Shown: positions 18,358-28,048, counted from the first letter of the stretch. The stretch: DNA of 64,000 bases from Rhizobium sp. G21 (GCF_014158035.1 NZ_JACFXW010000003.1:186001-250000), one strand, 5' to 3'. Notes: generated by a model not told the origin, from the sequence alone. Numbers and translations are program-made.

Positions 18358-19736
18358 TCACCTTGAGGTAATATCTGCTCGAACAACAGGTTCTGCCGCA
18401 AGGGCTGCCGCCAGCAGAACATCGTCGTCTCCCGCTAAGGCCGATATCATCAGCCCTACCGGCATGCCGGCGTCCCCGGATCCGCATGGTATCGAGACAC
18501 CGCACCAGTCCAGAAAATTCCCGATCAACGTATTGCGCAACGTTTTGCCATTTGTGGCGAAGAAAAGGTCGTCATGTCGGAGAAGCGGTTCGATGAGCGG
18601 CGCGACATGCGGCAATGTCGGCGTCAGCACCAGTTCCCCTGGTTGAAGCGCGGCGGCGAATTCTGCCTGCATTGCCTGCCGACGCTCCAGAATATGAAGG
18701 TAATCCGGCAGGCTGATACGCTCGCCGAGAGTGGCGCGGGCAACGACGCGCGGATCCATGCGCGCCGCTTCCGGACCGGCCAAACGGTCCTTGTGCAAAG
18801 CAAAGGCTTCCGCGGTGACCAGTGGCCCACGCTCCGCCATCAGCGCGAAGATGTCGGAGATGACCGGAAAAGCCTGCCGGCGAATAACGGCGCCGGCGCG
18901 GGCCAGACGCTCGACCGACGCTTCGAAGGCGTTGGCCACCCCTCTTCCGCGCCGTCGAAAAAAACGGTTTCGGCGATGACGAAGCGTTGGCCAACCAGTG
19001 GACGTCGAGATATCTGCGGCGCCGTGAGACCACACATGGCGGCGTCGATCCAGATGGCGTCCTGAACCGTGCGGGTGAGCGGGCCCAGCGAATCCAGGCT
19101 CTTCGCCAAGGGATAGACGCCTCTCATTGAATAGCGGCCGCGCGTCGCCTTGTAGCCGACGATGCCGTTGAATGCGGCGGGTATACGGATGGAGCCGCCC
19201 GTGTCGGTGCCCATGGCTGCCGGGACGAGGCCCGCGGCGACGGCCGCGGCCGATCCCGATGACGACCCGCCCGTGATGCGATCCTCATTAGTGGACGCGG
19301 GGTTGCGCGGCGTCCCGTAATGGGGATTGAGCCCAAGCCCCGAGAACGCAAATTCGCTCATATTGGTCTTGCCGACGCTCACCATCCCGGAAGACGCCAG
19401 CGCCTTGACGACATCGGCGTCGGTGCGCGCGGGTTCCTGATCGGAAAGCACGACCGAGCCTGCGGTCGTCGTCACGCCCTCGATGTCGAAGAGATCCTTC
19501 CAGGCGAAGGGTACGCCGTCGAGAAGACCGAGGGAACGTCCCTCTTTCAGCCTGCGTGCTGCGGCGTCAGCCTCCGCCCTCGCCCGATCCTGCAGGAGGC
19601 ATGTGAAGACGGCTCGATCGGAATGATTGGCGATGGCGTCGAACGTAGCTTCGATCAGGTCGCGTGGAGCGAGTGCGCCGGTCTGGAGCATGGCCGCGAG
19701 GCTCGCAATCGATTTTCCTTTGTATTCGATGCTCAT
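18358..19736 (-). CDS. Amidase-signature family hydrolase (frame break)
   Basis: An amidase-signature enzyme with catalytic Lys in PFAWKDLFD (about residue 80), cis-Ser in TGGSSSGSAAAVAAG (about 156) and nucleophilic Ser in GTDTGGSIRIPA (about 182). Frame breaks near 18940: adding one G to a GGGG run (minus strand) joins FFDGAEEG to VANAFEASVERLARAGA and gives about 459 residues. It hydrolyses an amide to acid plus ammonia; the substrate is unknown. It lies 134 bases downstream of the Lrp regulator on the same strand. Confidence 0.85.
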
Positions 19737-19870
19737 AACTGATCTTCCTTTTCGTCTATAGATGTCCGAACGTCCGCACTGCGTCAGGCTGACAGAGCTT
19801 GTCGGATCTGAGGTGTCAAGACGCGGCGCGCGATTCCGGCGCAGAGGGCCCTCCCCTCAGTGACGAATTG

Positions 19871-20329
19871 TCAAAGCCCGTCGGCGGCGTACATCATCCG
19901 CGCCGCCGGTTTTACGTCGCGCGTAATCAAGGACGTCACGAATTTGCGCACGCCCGGCAGCCGACAGATCACATCCCTCAGAAGGCGATCGAGACCGGGC
20001 ATGTCGGCTGCGGCGATGTGCAGAGTGTAGTCTGCGTCGCCGGTGGTGGCGTGACATCGCAGAATCAGCGGCTGCTTTATGACCGCGGCCTCGAACTGTT
20101 CCGCCATCGTCAGGTCGACGGAAACATGGATGAAGGCTTCCAATGAAAATCCCAGACGCTTGGAGTCCAGAAGAGCATGGTAGCCGGTTATGTAGCCCTC
20201 CGCCTCCAATGTCTTGACACGTGTCCAGCACGGTGTTTTCGACAATCCGACCATGTCGGCGAGATCCGCGAAGGAGGTCCGCGCATCTCGTTCGAGCGCA
20301 TGGAGGATTTTGCGATCGATCTGGTCCAT
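19871..20329 (-). CDS. Lrp/AsnC-family regulator
   Basis: The 152-residue protein starts MDQIDRKILHALERDART, a typical Lrp HTH opening. It continues with LADMVGLSKTPCWTRVKTLE and has an alpha/beta RAM ligand domain (ILRCHATTGDADYTLHIA). I chose ATG 20329 on this family pattern over the longer frame to 20476. It diverges from tryptophan 2,3-dioxygenase across 136 bases, so tryptophan or kynurenine responsiveness and control of kynA are likely. Rhizobia often have this arrangement. Confidence 0.9.
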   Translation of the reverse strand: MDQIDRKILHALERDARTSFADLADMVGLSKTPCWTRVKTLEAEGYITGYHALLDSKRLGFSLEAFIHVSVDLTMAEQFEAAVIKQPLILRCHATTGDADYTLHIAAADMPGLDRLLRDVICRLPGVRKFVTSLITRDVKPAARMMYAADGL

Positions 20330-20465
20330 GGAACATCGTCCTGATGAAATGAGCGAATGAAAGACGTTGGCCTGCACTTTGTCGGATTGGGCGATGTTTT
20401 CAAGACATTGTTCGCAGGCATGCAGGATATGGTTGACGCTCGAAATGTTGAGCGGAGAAGCAGGA

Positions 20466-21221
20466 ATGAAGACCAAGCGCGATTATTACGACATGATCGA
20501 ACAGCCGCAGATGCTCGATTACGGCGTCTATTTGAATTGCGATCGCCTGCTGACATGTCAGAAGCCTCTGGACGATCTCTGCAATGCTGACGAGTTGCAG
20601 TTTCAGATCGTCCATCAGGTCGAAGAACTCTGGATGAAGCTGATCTGTTACACCCTCGTCGATGTGATCGAGTATCTGAACGCGGCCAACACGCATCGCG
20701 TGGTGACGCTTATGGGGCGCGTCCACCGGCTGATGCGGCTGATGACCGAACAACTCGATGTGCTCGAGACCATGTCGCCCAAGGAATATCAGGAAATCCG
20801 GCTCCAGCTCGGCAATGGCTCAGGCCAGGAATCGCCGGGTTTCAAGCTTCTGTTGCGTATGCCCTATGATCTCTGGGACGCGTTCAAGGCCAGCTATCTC
20901 GACGGCAAGGGGCTGACGGTCAAGGATGTCTATGACAGCCGATACGATCACGGCGACAGCTACGTGGCGGCCGAAGCGCTGGTGGAATTCGACGAACTTT
21001 TCCAAAAGTTCCGCGCCAATCACGTCTACCTCATTCAGCGGTCGATCGGGCTCGGCTCCAAATCGCTCAAGGGCCGCCCGGTGGATATTCTGCAGGCGGG
21101 AGCCCGACACCGGTTCTTTCCTGAATTATGGGATGTGAGGGCGGAGATGACCGATGCCTGGGGCGCGTCATACGGCGTGGTGCGCGACGCCATTCACGAC
21201 AAGAGCCGCGCTGATCGCTGA
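20466..21221 (+). CDS. kynA: Tryptophan 2,3-dioxygenase
   Basis: This 251-residue protein is a heme dioxygenase that opens the indole ring of L-tryptophan to N-formylkynurenine. Recognisable features are DELQFQIVHQVEELWMKL with the distal substrate-binding His near residue 57, RLQLGNGSGQESPGFK, and NHVYLIQRSIGLGSKSLKG with the likely proximal heme His. It ends HRFFPELWDVR. ATG 20466 follows GGAGAAGCAGGA. Kynurenine formamidase and kynureninase are not in the window, so the rest of the pathway must lie elsewhere. Diverges from the Lrp-type regulator. Confidence 0.92.
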   Translation: MKTKRDYYDMIEQPQMLDYGVYLNCDRLLTCQKPLDDLCNADELQFQIVHQVEELWMKLICYTLVDVIEYLNAANTHRVVTLMGRVHRLMRLMTEQLDVLETMSPKEYQEIRLQLGNGSGQESPGFKLLLRMPYDLWDAFKASYLDGKGLTVKDVYDSRYDHGDSYVAAEALVEFDELFQKFRANHVYLIQRSIGLGSKSLKGRPVDILQAGARHRFFPELWDVRAEMTDAWGASYGVVRDAIHDKSRADR

Positions 21222-21285
21222 GCGTGCCGGGTCTATCCGCTTGCATTGGATCGAGAGAGGAGGGCGCGTCTGGTTCGACGGGCCT

Positions 21286-21549
21286 TCAACGTTTCAGGTC
21301 CTTCGGCAGGTAAGCATTGGACGATGTCGAGAACTTTCGCGCCCTCCAGGCATCCAAGGCCCTTTTTGCCTCCGAGGCTGACGAATACATTTCCACGGCC
21401 AACCGCCCATGTTGGCCGATCCGTCCCCATCGACGCTCGAAGCGAAATCCCCCGAGGAGATCCGTGGTAATTTCGAGGGCATAAAAGCGCGCCATGTTGC
21501 GACGCGTGTCTCGCCTCTCGCCATAGAGAGTATAATCATTTGTGGTCAT
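21286..21549 (-). CDS. WGR-domain protein
   Basis: An 87-residue protein that is essentially one WGR domain (YALEITTDLLGGFRFERRWG, then RIGQHGRLAVEMY). WGR domains bind nucleic acid and are best known from PARPs and from bacterial MolR/DNA-associated proteins. Short single-domain versions are common on rhizobial plasmids, with unknown roles. I chose ATG 21549 because the family starts just before DYTLYGERR; the longer start at 21585 is possible. It lies next to repABC, convergent with kynA. Confidence 0.8.
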   Translation of the reverse strand: MTTNDYTLYGERRDTRRNMARFYALEITTDLLGGFRFERRWGRIGQHGRLAVEMYSSASEAKRALDAWRARKFSTSSNAYLPKDLKR

Positions 21550-21668
21550 GACGGCAGTATCGACCGCCGTCGGTTTCTCGTCCAATCAGTTGTTTGAATC
21601 AGTTCGCGGCATCGATTCACGATCGTGATGAATGACTGCCGCCAAGCTCTACCTACGAAAAAAGCCAT

Positions 21669-21684
21669 GTTGGCCGCGGCCAAC
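21669..21684. other. parS centromere-like palindrome upstream of repA
   Basis: GTTGGCCGCGGCCAAC is a perfect 16-bp palindrome of the form used as RepB-binding parS sites in repABC replicons. It lies 115 bases upstream of repA. An identical copy is found inside repB at 23043-23058. Two exact copies of a 16-mer flanking repA are very unlikely by chance. Confidence 0.85.
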
Positions 21685-21798
21685 TTTTTGTCGTTTGGCG
21701 CCAAATCCGAATCGTGCCATAAGGGCGGTACGGTTTTTTTACCATAAACGTCTAGTTTCCGTATCAGGGCGTAAACCGTTTTACGAAGGAAATTCGAC

Positions 21799-22996
21799 TT
21801 GACCGCAAACACCGTTTCGACGACCGATGTTCGTATCGAGCGCCAGGCCAGACAGCTTTCGCGACAGCTGAAACTTCTGTCGGAACATCTCTTTCCGCCG
21901 CAATCGCAGAAAAACCTCCGGACGTTTTCCTCCGGCGAAGCCGCGCAACTGATCGGCGTGTCCGACGGCTATCTTCGCCAGCTCTCGCTCGACGGAAAAG
22001 GCCCGTCGCCGGAGGTGACGAGCAGCGGCCGCCGTTCCTATACGCTGGCCCAGATCAATGAGCTTAGGCGGCATCTCGCCACGGTCAAGCCGAAAGACGC
22101 GCTGGCGCTGCTGCCGCATCGCCGCGCCGGTGAAAAGCTGCAGACGATCGCCGTGACCAATTTCAAGGGCGGTTCGGCCAAGACGACCACGACGCTCTAT
22201 CTCGCGCAGTTTCTGGCGCTGAGCGGCTTTCGCGTTCTGGCGATCGATCTCGATCCCCAGGCGTCGCTGTCGTCCATGCTCGGCGTGCAGCCGGAATTCG
22301 ATCTGCGCGACGGCGATACTCTCTATGGCGCCATCCGCTACGACAATGAGCGGCGCAGTCTCAAGGACATTGTCCGCAAGACCTATTTCGATGGTCTCGA
22401 TCTGGTGCCCGGCAATCTCGAACTGATGGAATTCGAGCATGAGACCCCCGCGCGCTGGCCGAGCGCCGCAGCACACAGAGCGAGCCTTTTTCCGACGCGT
22501 CGGAGCGGCCATCGCCGAAGTCGAAGCCGATTACGACATCGTCGTGATCGATTGCCCGCCGCAACTCGGTTATCTCACGCTCGGCGCGGTCTGCGCGTCG
22601 ACATCCATGCTGATCACCATCCATCCGCAAATGGTCGACGTCGCGTCGATGTCGCAGTTTCTGCTGATGACCTCCGATCTGCTCGCCGTGGTTCGTAAGG
22701 CGGGCGGAGACCTCTCGCACGACTTCATCAAGTACGTTGTCACACGGCATGAGCCCTTCGATGGTCCTCAGTCGCAGATCGTCGCTCTTTTGCGCAGCTT
22801 GTTTTCCGACGATGTGCTCACGGCCACCATCCTCAAATCGACGGCGATTTCGGATGCCGGCCTTTCCAAGCAGACGCTCTATGAAATCGAGCGCGGGCAG
22901 GTCCGGAAGTCGACTTACGACCGCGCGCTCGAATCCGTCAATGCCGCCAATTCCGAAGTGTTGGCCAATGTGCTCAAGGTCTGGGGGCGCAAATGA
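21799..22996 (+). CDS. repA: RepA partition ATPase (ParA family; two frame breaks)
   Basis: RepA is the ParA-type ATPase that segregates the replicon and autorepresses repABC. An N-terminal DNA-binding part (SSGEAAQLIGVSDGYLRQL) is followed by the deviant Walker A FKGGSAKTT near residue 125, LAIDLDPQAS and DIVVIDCPPQLGYLT. Two breaks occur: one base missing in the C run at 22443-22447 and one in the T run near 22488-22492. Adding C and T gives HETPRALAERRSTQSEPFFRRVG, as in other RepA proteins, and exactly 400 codons. ATGA overlap with repB. Both breaks are probably sequencing errors, since loss of RepA would destabilise the replicon. Confidence 0.9.
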
Positions 22997-23979
22997 GCAG
23001 AAGAACCACCCTCAGCGGTATCTTTCAGCAATCGGTCGAGGGGTTGGCCGCGGCCAACTTCGATGAACGAGAGGAGCCGCGGGGCCATGCAGGCCCGGTC
23101 AAATCCATGGCGCTGACCCTGGGTCGAATGGAAGATGAGGCCAAGGCGCTGCAGGAAGCGCTGAAATCCGGCCATCACGTTCAGGACCTCGACCCCGCGT
23201 CGATCGATCCATCCTTCGTGCGGGATCGTCTCGAGGACATCGAATTCAGCGAAGACGATCCGTTCGTTCGGTCGATTGCGGAGAATGGCCAGGAGGTTCC
23301 GATCCTGGTGCGTCCTCATCCGACAGAGCAGGGGCGTTACCAGGTCGCCTATGGCCACCGTCGACTCAAGGCCGCCATGGTGCTGGGCATCAAGGTCAAG
23401 GCTGTCATTCGCGAGTTCGACGATCAATCGCTGGTGATCGCCCAAGGTATCGAAAACGGCGAGCGCAAGAATCTGTCCTATATCGAGCGCGTCGCCTTTG
23501 CTCTGGCGCTCGAGCAGAGAGGCTTTCCCCGACACGTCATCATGAAGGCCCTATCCACCGACAAGACGGAGCTGTCGAAAATGCTTTCCGTCGCCGCCAA
23601 CGTGCCATCCGAACTGATCCGGCTGGTCGGATCCGCGCCGGGTATTGGCCGCCGGAAGTGGCTGGCATTGTCGGAGGCTTTGTCGCCGAGGACGCTGGCG
23701 ACGGCGACTGCGCGGCTCGGAAAAGCGGAGGCGCGCGCACTAACCTCGGATGAGCGGTTCGAATTGGCCCTGGCGTCGGTTACAGCCAAGGGCGGGCGCG
23801 AAGCCCCCGCCGTTCAATGGTCTCCCAAAGCAGGCGGCGATATCGCCGCAAGTATCAAGACCGGGAGGAAGACATTCGTACTCTCCCTCAAATCGACGGA
23901 GGCTGCGGCCTTCGGAAACTATCTCTCGAAGAGGCTCGATGAGCTCTTCGAGGACTTTTTGAAAACCAGAGGAGACTAA
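22993..23979 (+). CDS. repB: RepB partition protein (ParB family)
   Basis: A 328-residue ParB-type centromere-binding protein: RSIAENGQEVPILVRPHP, then YQVAYGHRRLKAAMVLG (the ParB/Srx nuclease-like box) and a central HTH (YIERVAFALALEQRGF, then STDKTELSKMLSVA). It binds parS and stimulates RepA. Its start overlaps the repA stop. A parS palindrome is embedded in its own codons 17-22 (LAAAN), so the protein may bind within its own gene. Confidence 0.93.
   Translation: MSRRTTLSGIFQQSVEGLAAANFDEREEPRGHAGPVKSMALTLGRMEDEAKALQEALKSGHHVQDLDPASIDPSFVRDRLEDIEFSEDDPFVRSIAENGQEVPILVRPHPTEQGRYQVAYGHRRLKAAMVLGIKVKAVIREFDDQSLVIAQGIENGERKNLSYIERVAFALALEQRGFPRHVIMKALSTDKTELSKMLSVAANVPSELIRLVGSAPGIGRRKWLALSEALSPRTLATATARLGKAEARALTSDERFELALASVTAKGGREAPAVQWSPKAGGDIAASIKTGRKTFVLSLKSTEAAAFGNYLSKRLDELFEDFLKTRGD
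23043..23058. other. Second parS palindrome, inside the repB coding region
   Basis: The 16-bp palindrome GTTGGCCGCGGCCAAC recurs here exactly as at 21669-21684. It encodes LAAAN near the RepB N terminus. Sites inside repB coding sequence are less usual than sites upstream of repA, between repA and repB, or downstream of repC. Confidence 0.8.
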
Positions 23980-23986
23980 CGCAAAG

Positions 23987-24037
23987 AAAAAAGGCCCCCA
24001 AAACGTCGCCGTCGTGGAAGCCTCTCTTCGATTGAGC
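23987..24037 (-). ncRNA. repABC counter-transcribed RNA (incompatibility RNA)
   Basis: The repB-repC spacer encodes a small antisense RNA on the minus strand, as in all repABC loci. Its promoter is TTGACT (24072-24067), a 17-base spacer and GATTCT (24049-24044). The predicted RNA begins near 24037 (GGGGCTCAATCGAAGAGAGG) and ends in a GGCTTCC/GGGGGCC hairpin followed by six T at 23992-23987. It base-pairs with the repC leader to lower RepC synthesis and fix copy number. Start and end are predicted from sequence only. Confidence 0.85.
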
Positions 24038-24131
24038 CCCTAGAGAATCGCATCCCCACGAAAATTAGTCAAGCGTATTCGGCGCCTCTTTGGCGGAGAA
24101 ATTTCTTTTGCCTTTAGAAAGGTGAAAGACG

Positions 24132-25349
24132 ATGAGGATCGGAGATATAACGACGCCCTTTGGGCGGCGGCCGGCGAAGCTTGCGCTGATCAAACGCCAG
24201 ATCGACGTCAACGACGCCCCTAGGAACAGGGTGGTGGACAAATGGAAAGTGTTCCGCGACGTCTGCGAAGCGCGCAGCCTGCTCGGTCTCAATGACCGAC
24301 CGCTCGCGGTGCTCAATGCGTTGTTGAGTTTTTATCCCGATGCGGACTTGATGGAAGGGCAGGGACTTGTGGTCTTTCCATCCAACGCCCAGTTGTCTGT
24401 GCGGGCGCATGGCATTTCCGGGGCTACGCTGCGGCGCGCTTTGGCAGCGCTGGTGGACGCCGGACTGATTTTCCGTCGCGACAGCCCGAACGGCAAGCGC
24501 TACGCCCGCCGGGATCAGGACGGAGATGTCGAGACGGCCTTCGGCTTCAGTCTCCTACCCCTGCTGACGCGTGCGAACGAGCTTGCACTGCTTGCCCAGC
24601 AAGTCGCCGCCGAGGCCCGCAGCCTGCGTATTTCGCGAGAACGGCTGACCCTGCTTCGGCGCGATCTCCGAAAGCTGATATCAGCCGCTCTGGAAGAGGC
24701 CGCGCATGGCGATTGGGCAGGGTTCGAAGACCGCTATATCGGCATTCTCAGCCGCTTGCCGCGTTCCGCCTGCCAGAGCGATGTCGACGCTGCCGTCGAA
24801 GCGCTTGCGCGGTTGATGGACGACGTCTCCAACGCCTTGGAAAAGCATCTTAAAACGAGTATTGTGACCGGCAATGACCATCACGATGAGCAGCACATAC
24901 AGAATTCAAATACCGAATCCTCCATTGAACTTGAACCCGCTTCTGAAAGAATGCAGGAGGAGAAATCCGCGCCAGGCCAGAAAAGCACGTCGGTGGGGCT
25001 GAAGGCGTTTTCATTGGGATTGGTGTTGCGGGCCTGCCCGCAGTTGGCCGACTACGGGCCAGGCGGGACGATTGCGAACTGGCGCGACCTGATGAGCGCC
25101 GCCGTGGTCGTCCGATCGATGCTGGGCGTCAGTCCCTCCGCCTATCAGGACGCCTGCGAAGCCATGGGCCCGGAAAACGCCGCCATCTCCATTGCCTGCA
25201 TCCTCGAACGATCCGGCCATATCAACTCGGCCGGGGGCTATTTGCGAAGCCTCACGGCCAAGACCCGGCAAGGCGAATTCTCGCTTGGACCGGCGCTGAT
25301 GGCCCTCCTGAAGGCGAATGGTCAGCCGTCGTCACTGCGGGCCGGGTAG
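24132..25349 (+). CDS. repC: RepC replication initiator
   Basis: This 405-residue protein is the initiator of repABC replicons. It has the family N-terminal winged-helix region (RSLLGLNDRPLAVLNALLSF, then LSVRAHGISGATLRRALAAL) and the C-terminal end GHINSAGGYLRSLTAKT. The origin is normally within repC; an A+T-richer stretch at about 24840-24930 is the best candidate. ATG 24132 has AGGTGAAAG upstream and is controlled by the ctRNA. No frame breaks. Confidence 0.93.
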   Translation: MRIGDITTPFGRRPAKLALIKRQIDVNDAPRNRVVDKWKVFRDVCEARSLLGLNDRPLAVLNALLSFYPDADLMEGQGLVVFPSNAQLSVRAHGISGATLRRALAALVDAGLIFRRDSPNGKRYARRDQDGDVETAFGFSLLPLLTRANELALLAQQVAAEARSLRISRERLTLLRRDLRKLISAALEEAAHGDWAGFEDRYIGILSRLPRSACQSDVDAAVEALARLMDDVSNALEKHLKTSIVTGNDHHDEQHIQNSNTESSIELEPASERMQEEKSAPGQKSTSVGLKAFSLGLVLRACPQLADYGPGGTIANWRDLMSAAVVVRSMLGVSPSAYQDACEAMGPENAAISIACILERSGHINSAGGYLRSLTAKTRQGEFSLGPALMALLKANGQPSSLRAG

Positions 25350-25663
25350 GGGGCGAGGCTTTTGGCGAGGGCCAACCCAGATGTACGGCGGAGGCAAAAG
25401 CCGAAGATAATGGCCGGAATTCATCCTGCCCGAAGGGTTGGTCGAAACCGGGCGCCCGCGTCGTCGGACGGCTTGGCCGTGGCATCTGCTACGACCTGCG
25501 TCCTTCTCCTCGCGGATCATCCCGGTTTGGACCAACAGAATGAGGCTGAAAAGCTGAGTCATGCTCTAAAGTTCGATCGCCGGCAATTGCAGCACGGTGG
25601 GACTTGAGATTTGCCGTCGATCAGGCCATAACTTGACTACATATATAGTCAAGTAAGGGCATC
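25350..25663. other. Gene-free stretch after repC
   Basis: About 314 bases without a convincing gene. Short ORFs on both strands lack ribosome-binding sites or family resemblance. The right end holds the promoter/operator of the FGGY kinase (25631-25654). I see no additional parS copy here. Confidence 0.5.
25631..25654. promoter_or_regulatory. Operator 1 of the GntR (UTRA) regulon, upstream of the FGGY kinase
   Basis: Inverted repeat ACTTGACTA-N6-TAGTCAAGT immediately upstream of the kinase ATG at 25664. The same half-sites with the same 6-base spacer occur at 34356-34379 and 35625-35648. The position between promoter and start codon fits repression by the UTRA-GntR protein at 27220-28026. 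Confidence 0.8.
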
Positions 25664-27165
25664 ATGTATCTCGGTCTGGATATCGGCACATCGGTGATCA
25701 AGGCGGCGCTGTTCGATGGGGACGGTCGCGAATGCGCAGAAGCTTCGCAACGCATGCAACTGCTGCCGGCGCCGGTTGGCTGGTCGGAGCTCGATGGCGA
25801 TGCTGTCTGGCGGGTCGTCGTCGAGGTGATCCGCGCGCTGTTCGCCGGTTCGACATTTTGTCCGGAGCAGGTTCGCGGCATCGGCGTTACCGGCGTAATG
25901 GTCGGCGCCTGGCTCGTGGATGCCGATGGAACGCTGCTTCGCCCGCCGATCCTGTGGAACGATGCGCGGGCGCAGGCCTTGGTCGACGAACTGGCGACGC
26001 AAGAGCCTGCTTTTTCTCGAAGGTTTTTGCTCTTTCCGGCTCGATGATGCAGCTCGGCTGCACGCTGCCCGTCATCGCCTGGCTGCAAGCCAACGAGCCT
26101 GAAGCGCTGGCCAAGGCGCGCCACCTTCTCTGCGCCAAGGATTTCATTCGCTACCGCCTGACCGGCCAACTCGCGACCGACGAGTCGGAGGCGGCGATGG
26201 CGCCTGGATCGGCGGCGGATCGCAATTTCCATCCCGACCAGGCAAAGCTTCTCGGGATCGAGGCGCATGTTCATCTGCTCGCGCCTGTCCGGCGCGGCGA
26301 GAGCGTGGCGGGCAAAGTCACGGCGGATGCGGCCGCGCTCACCGGGCTTGCAGCGGGGACGCCAGTGGCGATCGGCACCGGAGATACCGGCGCCTGCGTG
26401 CTCGGCGCCGGCGCCCACAAGCCGGGGCAGGCGGTGACGGTGCTGGGGACCACCTGCCTCAATGGCGTGCTGTTCGATCACGCCATGTATGAGCCGCGCG
26501 ATCTCGGCTTGCTGTTTATCATTCCCGGCCGGCGCTGGATGAAAACCATGGTCAATGTCGCCGGCACGACGGTGCTGGACTGGTGCCTGAACACATTGTG
26601 TCCCGACATTGCTGCTGGCGAAAAGCCTTATGAAACGCTCGGCGCCCTGGCCGAGACCAGTGCTGCGGGCAGTGGCGGCGTCACCTTCGTGCCCTATCTC
26701 TCGGCGAGCGGCGTGATCGCGCCGCGGATCGAAGCGCGTGCCCGCGCAGGATTCCACGGCCTCGCGCCGCATCTCGGCCGGGCCGAGATGGTGCGGTCGA
26801 TCTACGAGGGCATGGCCTATGCGATCCGCGATTGCTACGAGCAGATCGGCGGGGCAGGCGAGGGGGTCAGGCTCTCGGGCGGCGGTGCGCGCAGCCCATT
26901 CTGGGCGCAGATGATTGCCGATGTCACCGGCTATGTCGTCGAGGTTCCCGAGGGGACGCAGTTCGGGGCCAAAGGGGCCGCGCTCTGCGCAGCGGTGGCA
27001 ATCGGCGATTTCGGATCGATCGGCGAGGCGGTGGACGCCACCTATCGCGCCCGGCGGCGGCATGTGCCCGACGCGGCTCTCAAGCCGGCCTATGACGCGG
27101 GGTTCGCGCGATTCAAGGTGGCGAGCGCGGCAACGCTCGGCGTGCTCAGGGACGCGGCTGTATAA
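25664..27165 (+). CDS. FGGY-family carbohydrate kinase (frame break)
   Basis: Xylulokinase/glycerokinase-type kinase: MYLGLDIGTSVIKAALFDGD with the first phosphate loop, GIGVTGVMVGAWLVD, AIGTGDTGACVLGAG near the hinge, and the C-terminal LSGGGARSPFWAQMIADVTG. Frame breaks near 26010-26016: one extra T restores EPAFFSKVFALSGSMMQLG and exactly 501 codons. It phosphorylates a pentulose, hexulose or polyol using ATP. A shared operator ties it to the ABC importer and hydrolases at 27.2-35.6 kb. The true substrate is not readable from the sequence. Confidence 0.87.
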
Positions 27166-27219
27166 AGAGCGTCCTCTATTCCTCTGTCCTTCAGGACGAA
27201 GGGTATAAACGCGACATTG

Positions 27220-28026
27220 TCAGCGATGAAAGTCGCCGAAGCCGACGGTGTAGGTCCATTCGCGGGCTTCCGGCGTCAGTTCTTCCTGTTTCGGACGCGT
27301 GAAGCCGACATTGCGGATCGAAATGTCGAGCGGCACCGGCAGCATGACGATACGTGACAGCTCGATCGGCGCGCCGGTCTGGTCGGTGGCGCGGCGGATG
27401 GCGACAAACACGGGGCTGCCGACGGCTATGCCGAGCAATTCGGCGGTCTCTTCATCTGCGATGGCCGGAATATACTGGTCCTCGGCCTGAACGATCGTGC
27501 GGCCGAACTGGCTGCGCATGGTCTGGTAGAGGGACTGGGAGAGATGGCTGAGTTCCAGCCCTTCGAGGAATTTCAGGTTCAGGCTGGTCTCGACCACAGC
27601 CAGCGCACGACCCTCGGCGGCAACCAGCCGTTTGTGACGATATGTCTGATCGGCGGGGTTGATGCGGAAGAAGGCGCGCTCGTCGTCGGTGGCTGGCGCC
27701 GGGCCGCTCGACAGGACCGTGAATTCCGGCTTCAGGCCCTGACCGATAATGCCCTCGGTGATCGAGGTGATCGCACGGTAGCGCTTTTCCACGCCCTTGC
27801 GGTTGATGAAAGTTCCCATGCCGTGCTGGCGCACGAGCAGGCCTTCCTGCACCAAAATCTCCAGCGCCTGCTGGATGGTGCGTCGGCTGACCTTGAATTC
27901 GCCGGCCAAAGGCAGTTCGCCATCGACCTTGTCGTCGTAATAGCCGGAAACGATACGCGCCCTCAGCGTCTCGGCGATCTGGATATAGACTGGTCTATGG
28001 TCCTTCGCCGCTGCCTGGCTGTTCAC
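27220..28026 (-). CDS. GntR-family regulator with UTRA domain (HutC type)
   Basis: The winged HTH (RPVYIQIAETLRARIVSGYY, then LAGEFKVSRRTIQQALEIL) precedes a chorismate-lyase-like UTRA ligand domain, residues about 95-260 (AITSITEGIIGQGL, then ETSLNLKFLEGLEL). GTG 28026 is chosen because CGAGGA sits 7 bases upstream on the minus strand; the longer frame to 28080 overlaps the creatininase gene. It is the last gene of the ABC operon and is the natural candidate to bind the three shared operators (25631, 34356, 35625). The inducer is probably the imported solute or its phosphate. Confidence 0.88.
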   Translation of the reverse strand: MNSQAAAKDHRPVYIQIAETLRARIVSGYYDDKVDGELPLAGEFKVSRRTIQQALEILVQEGLLVRQHGMGTFINRKGVEKRYRAITSITEGIIGQGLKPEFTVLSSGPAPATDDERAFFRINPADQTYRHKRLVAAEGRALAVVETSLNLKFLEGLELSHLSQSLYQTMRSQFGRTIVQAEDQYIPAIADEETAELLGIAVGSPVFVAIRRATDQTGAPIELSRIVMLPVPLDISIRNVGFTRPKQEELTPEAREWTYTVGFGDFHR

Positions 28027-28048
28027 GTATCGGTCCTCGTGCCGGAAA

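Noticed and set aside
22440..22495. Programmed frameshift in repA
   Set aside because: Two separate breaks, no slippery heptamer with downstream structure, and the same one-base pattern in many unrelated genes point to sequencing error.
25621..27063. 480-codon minus-strand frame
   Set aside because: Antisense to the FGGY kinase, whose motifs are unmistakable once the one-base break is repaired.
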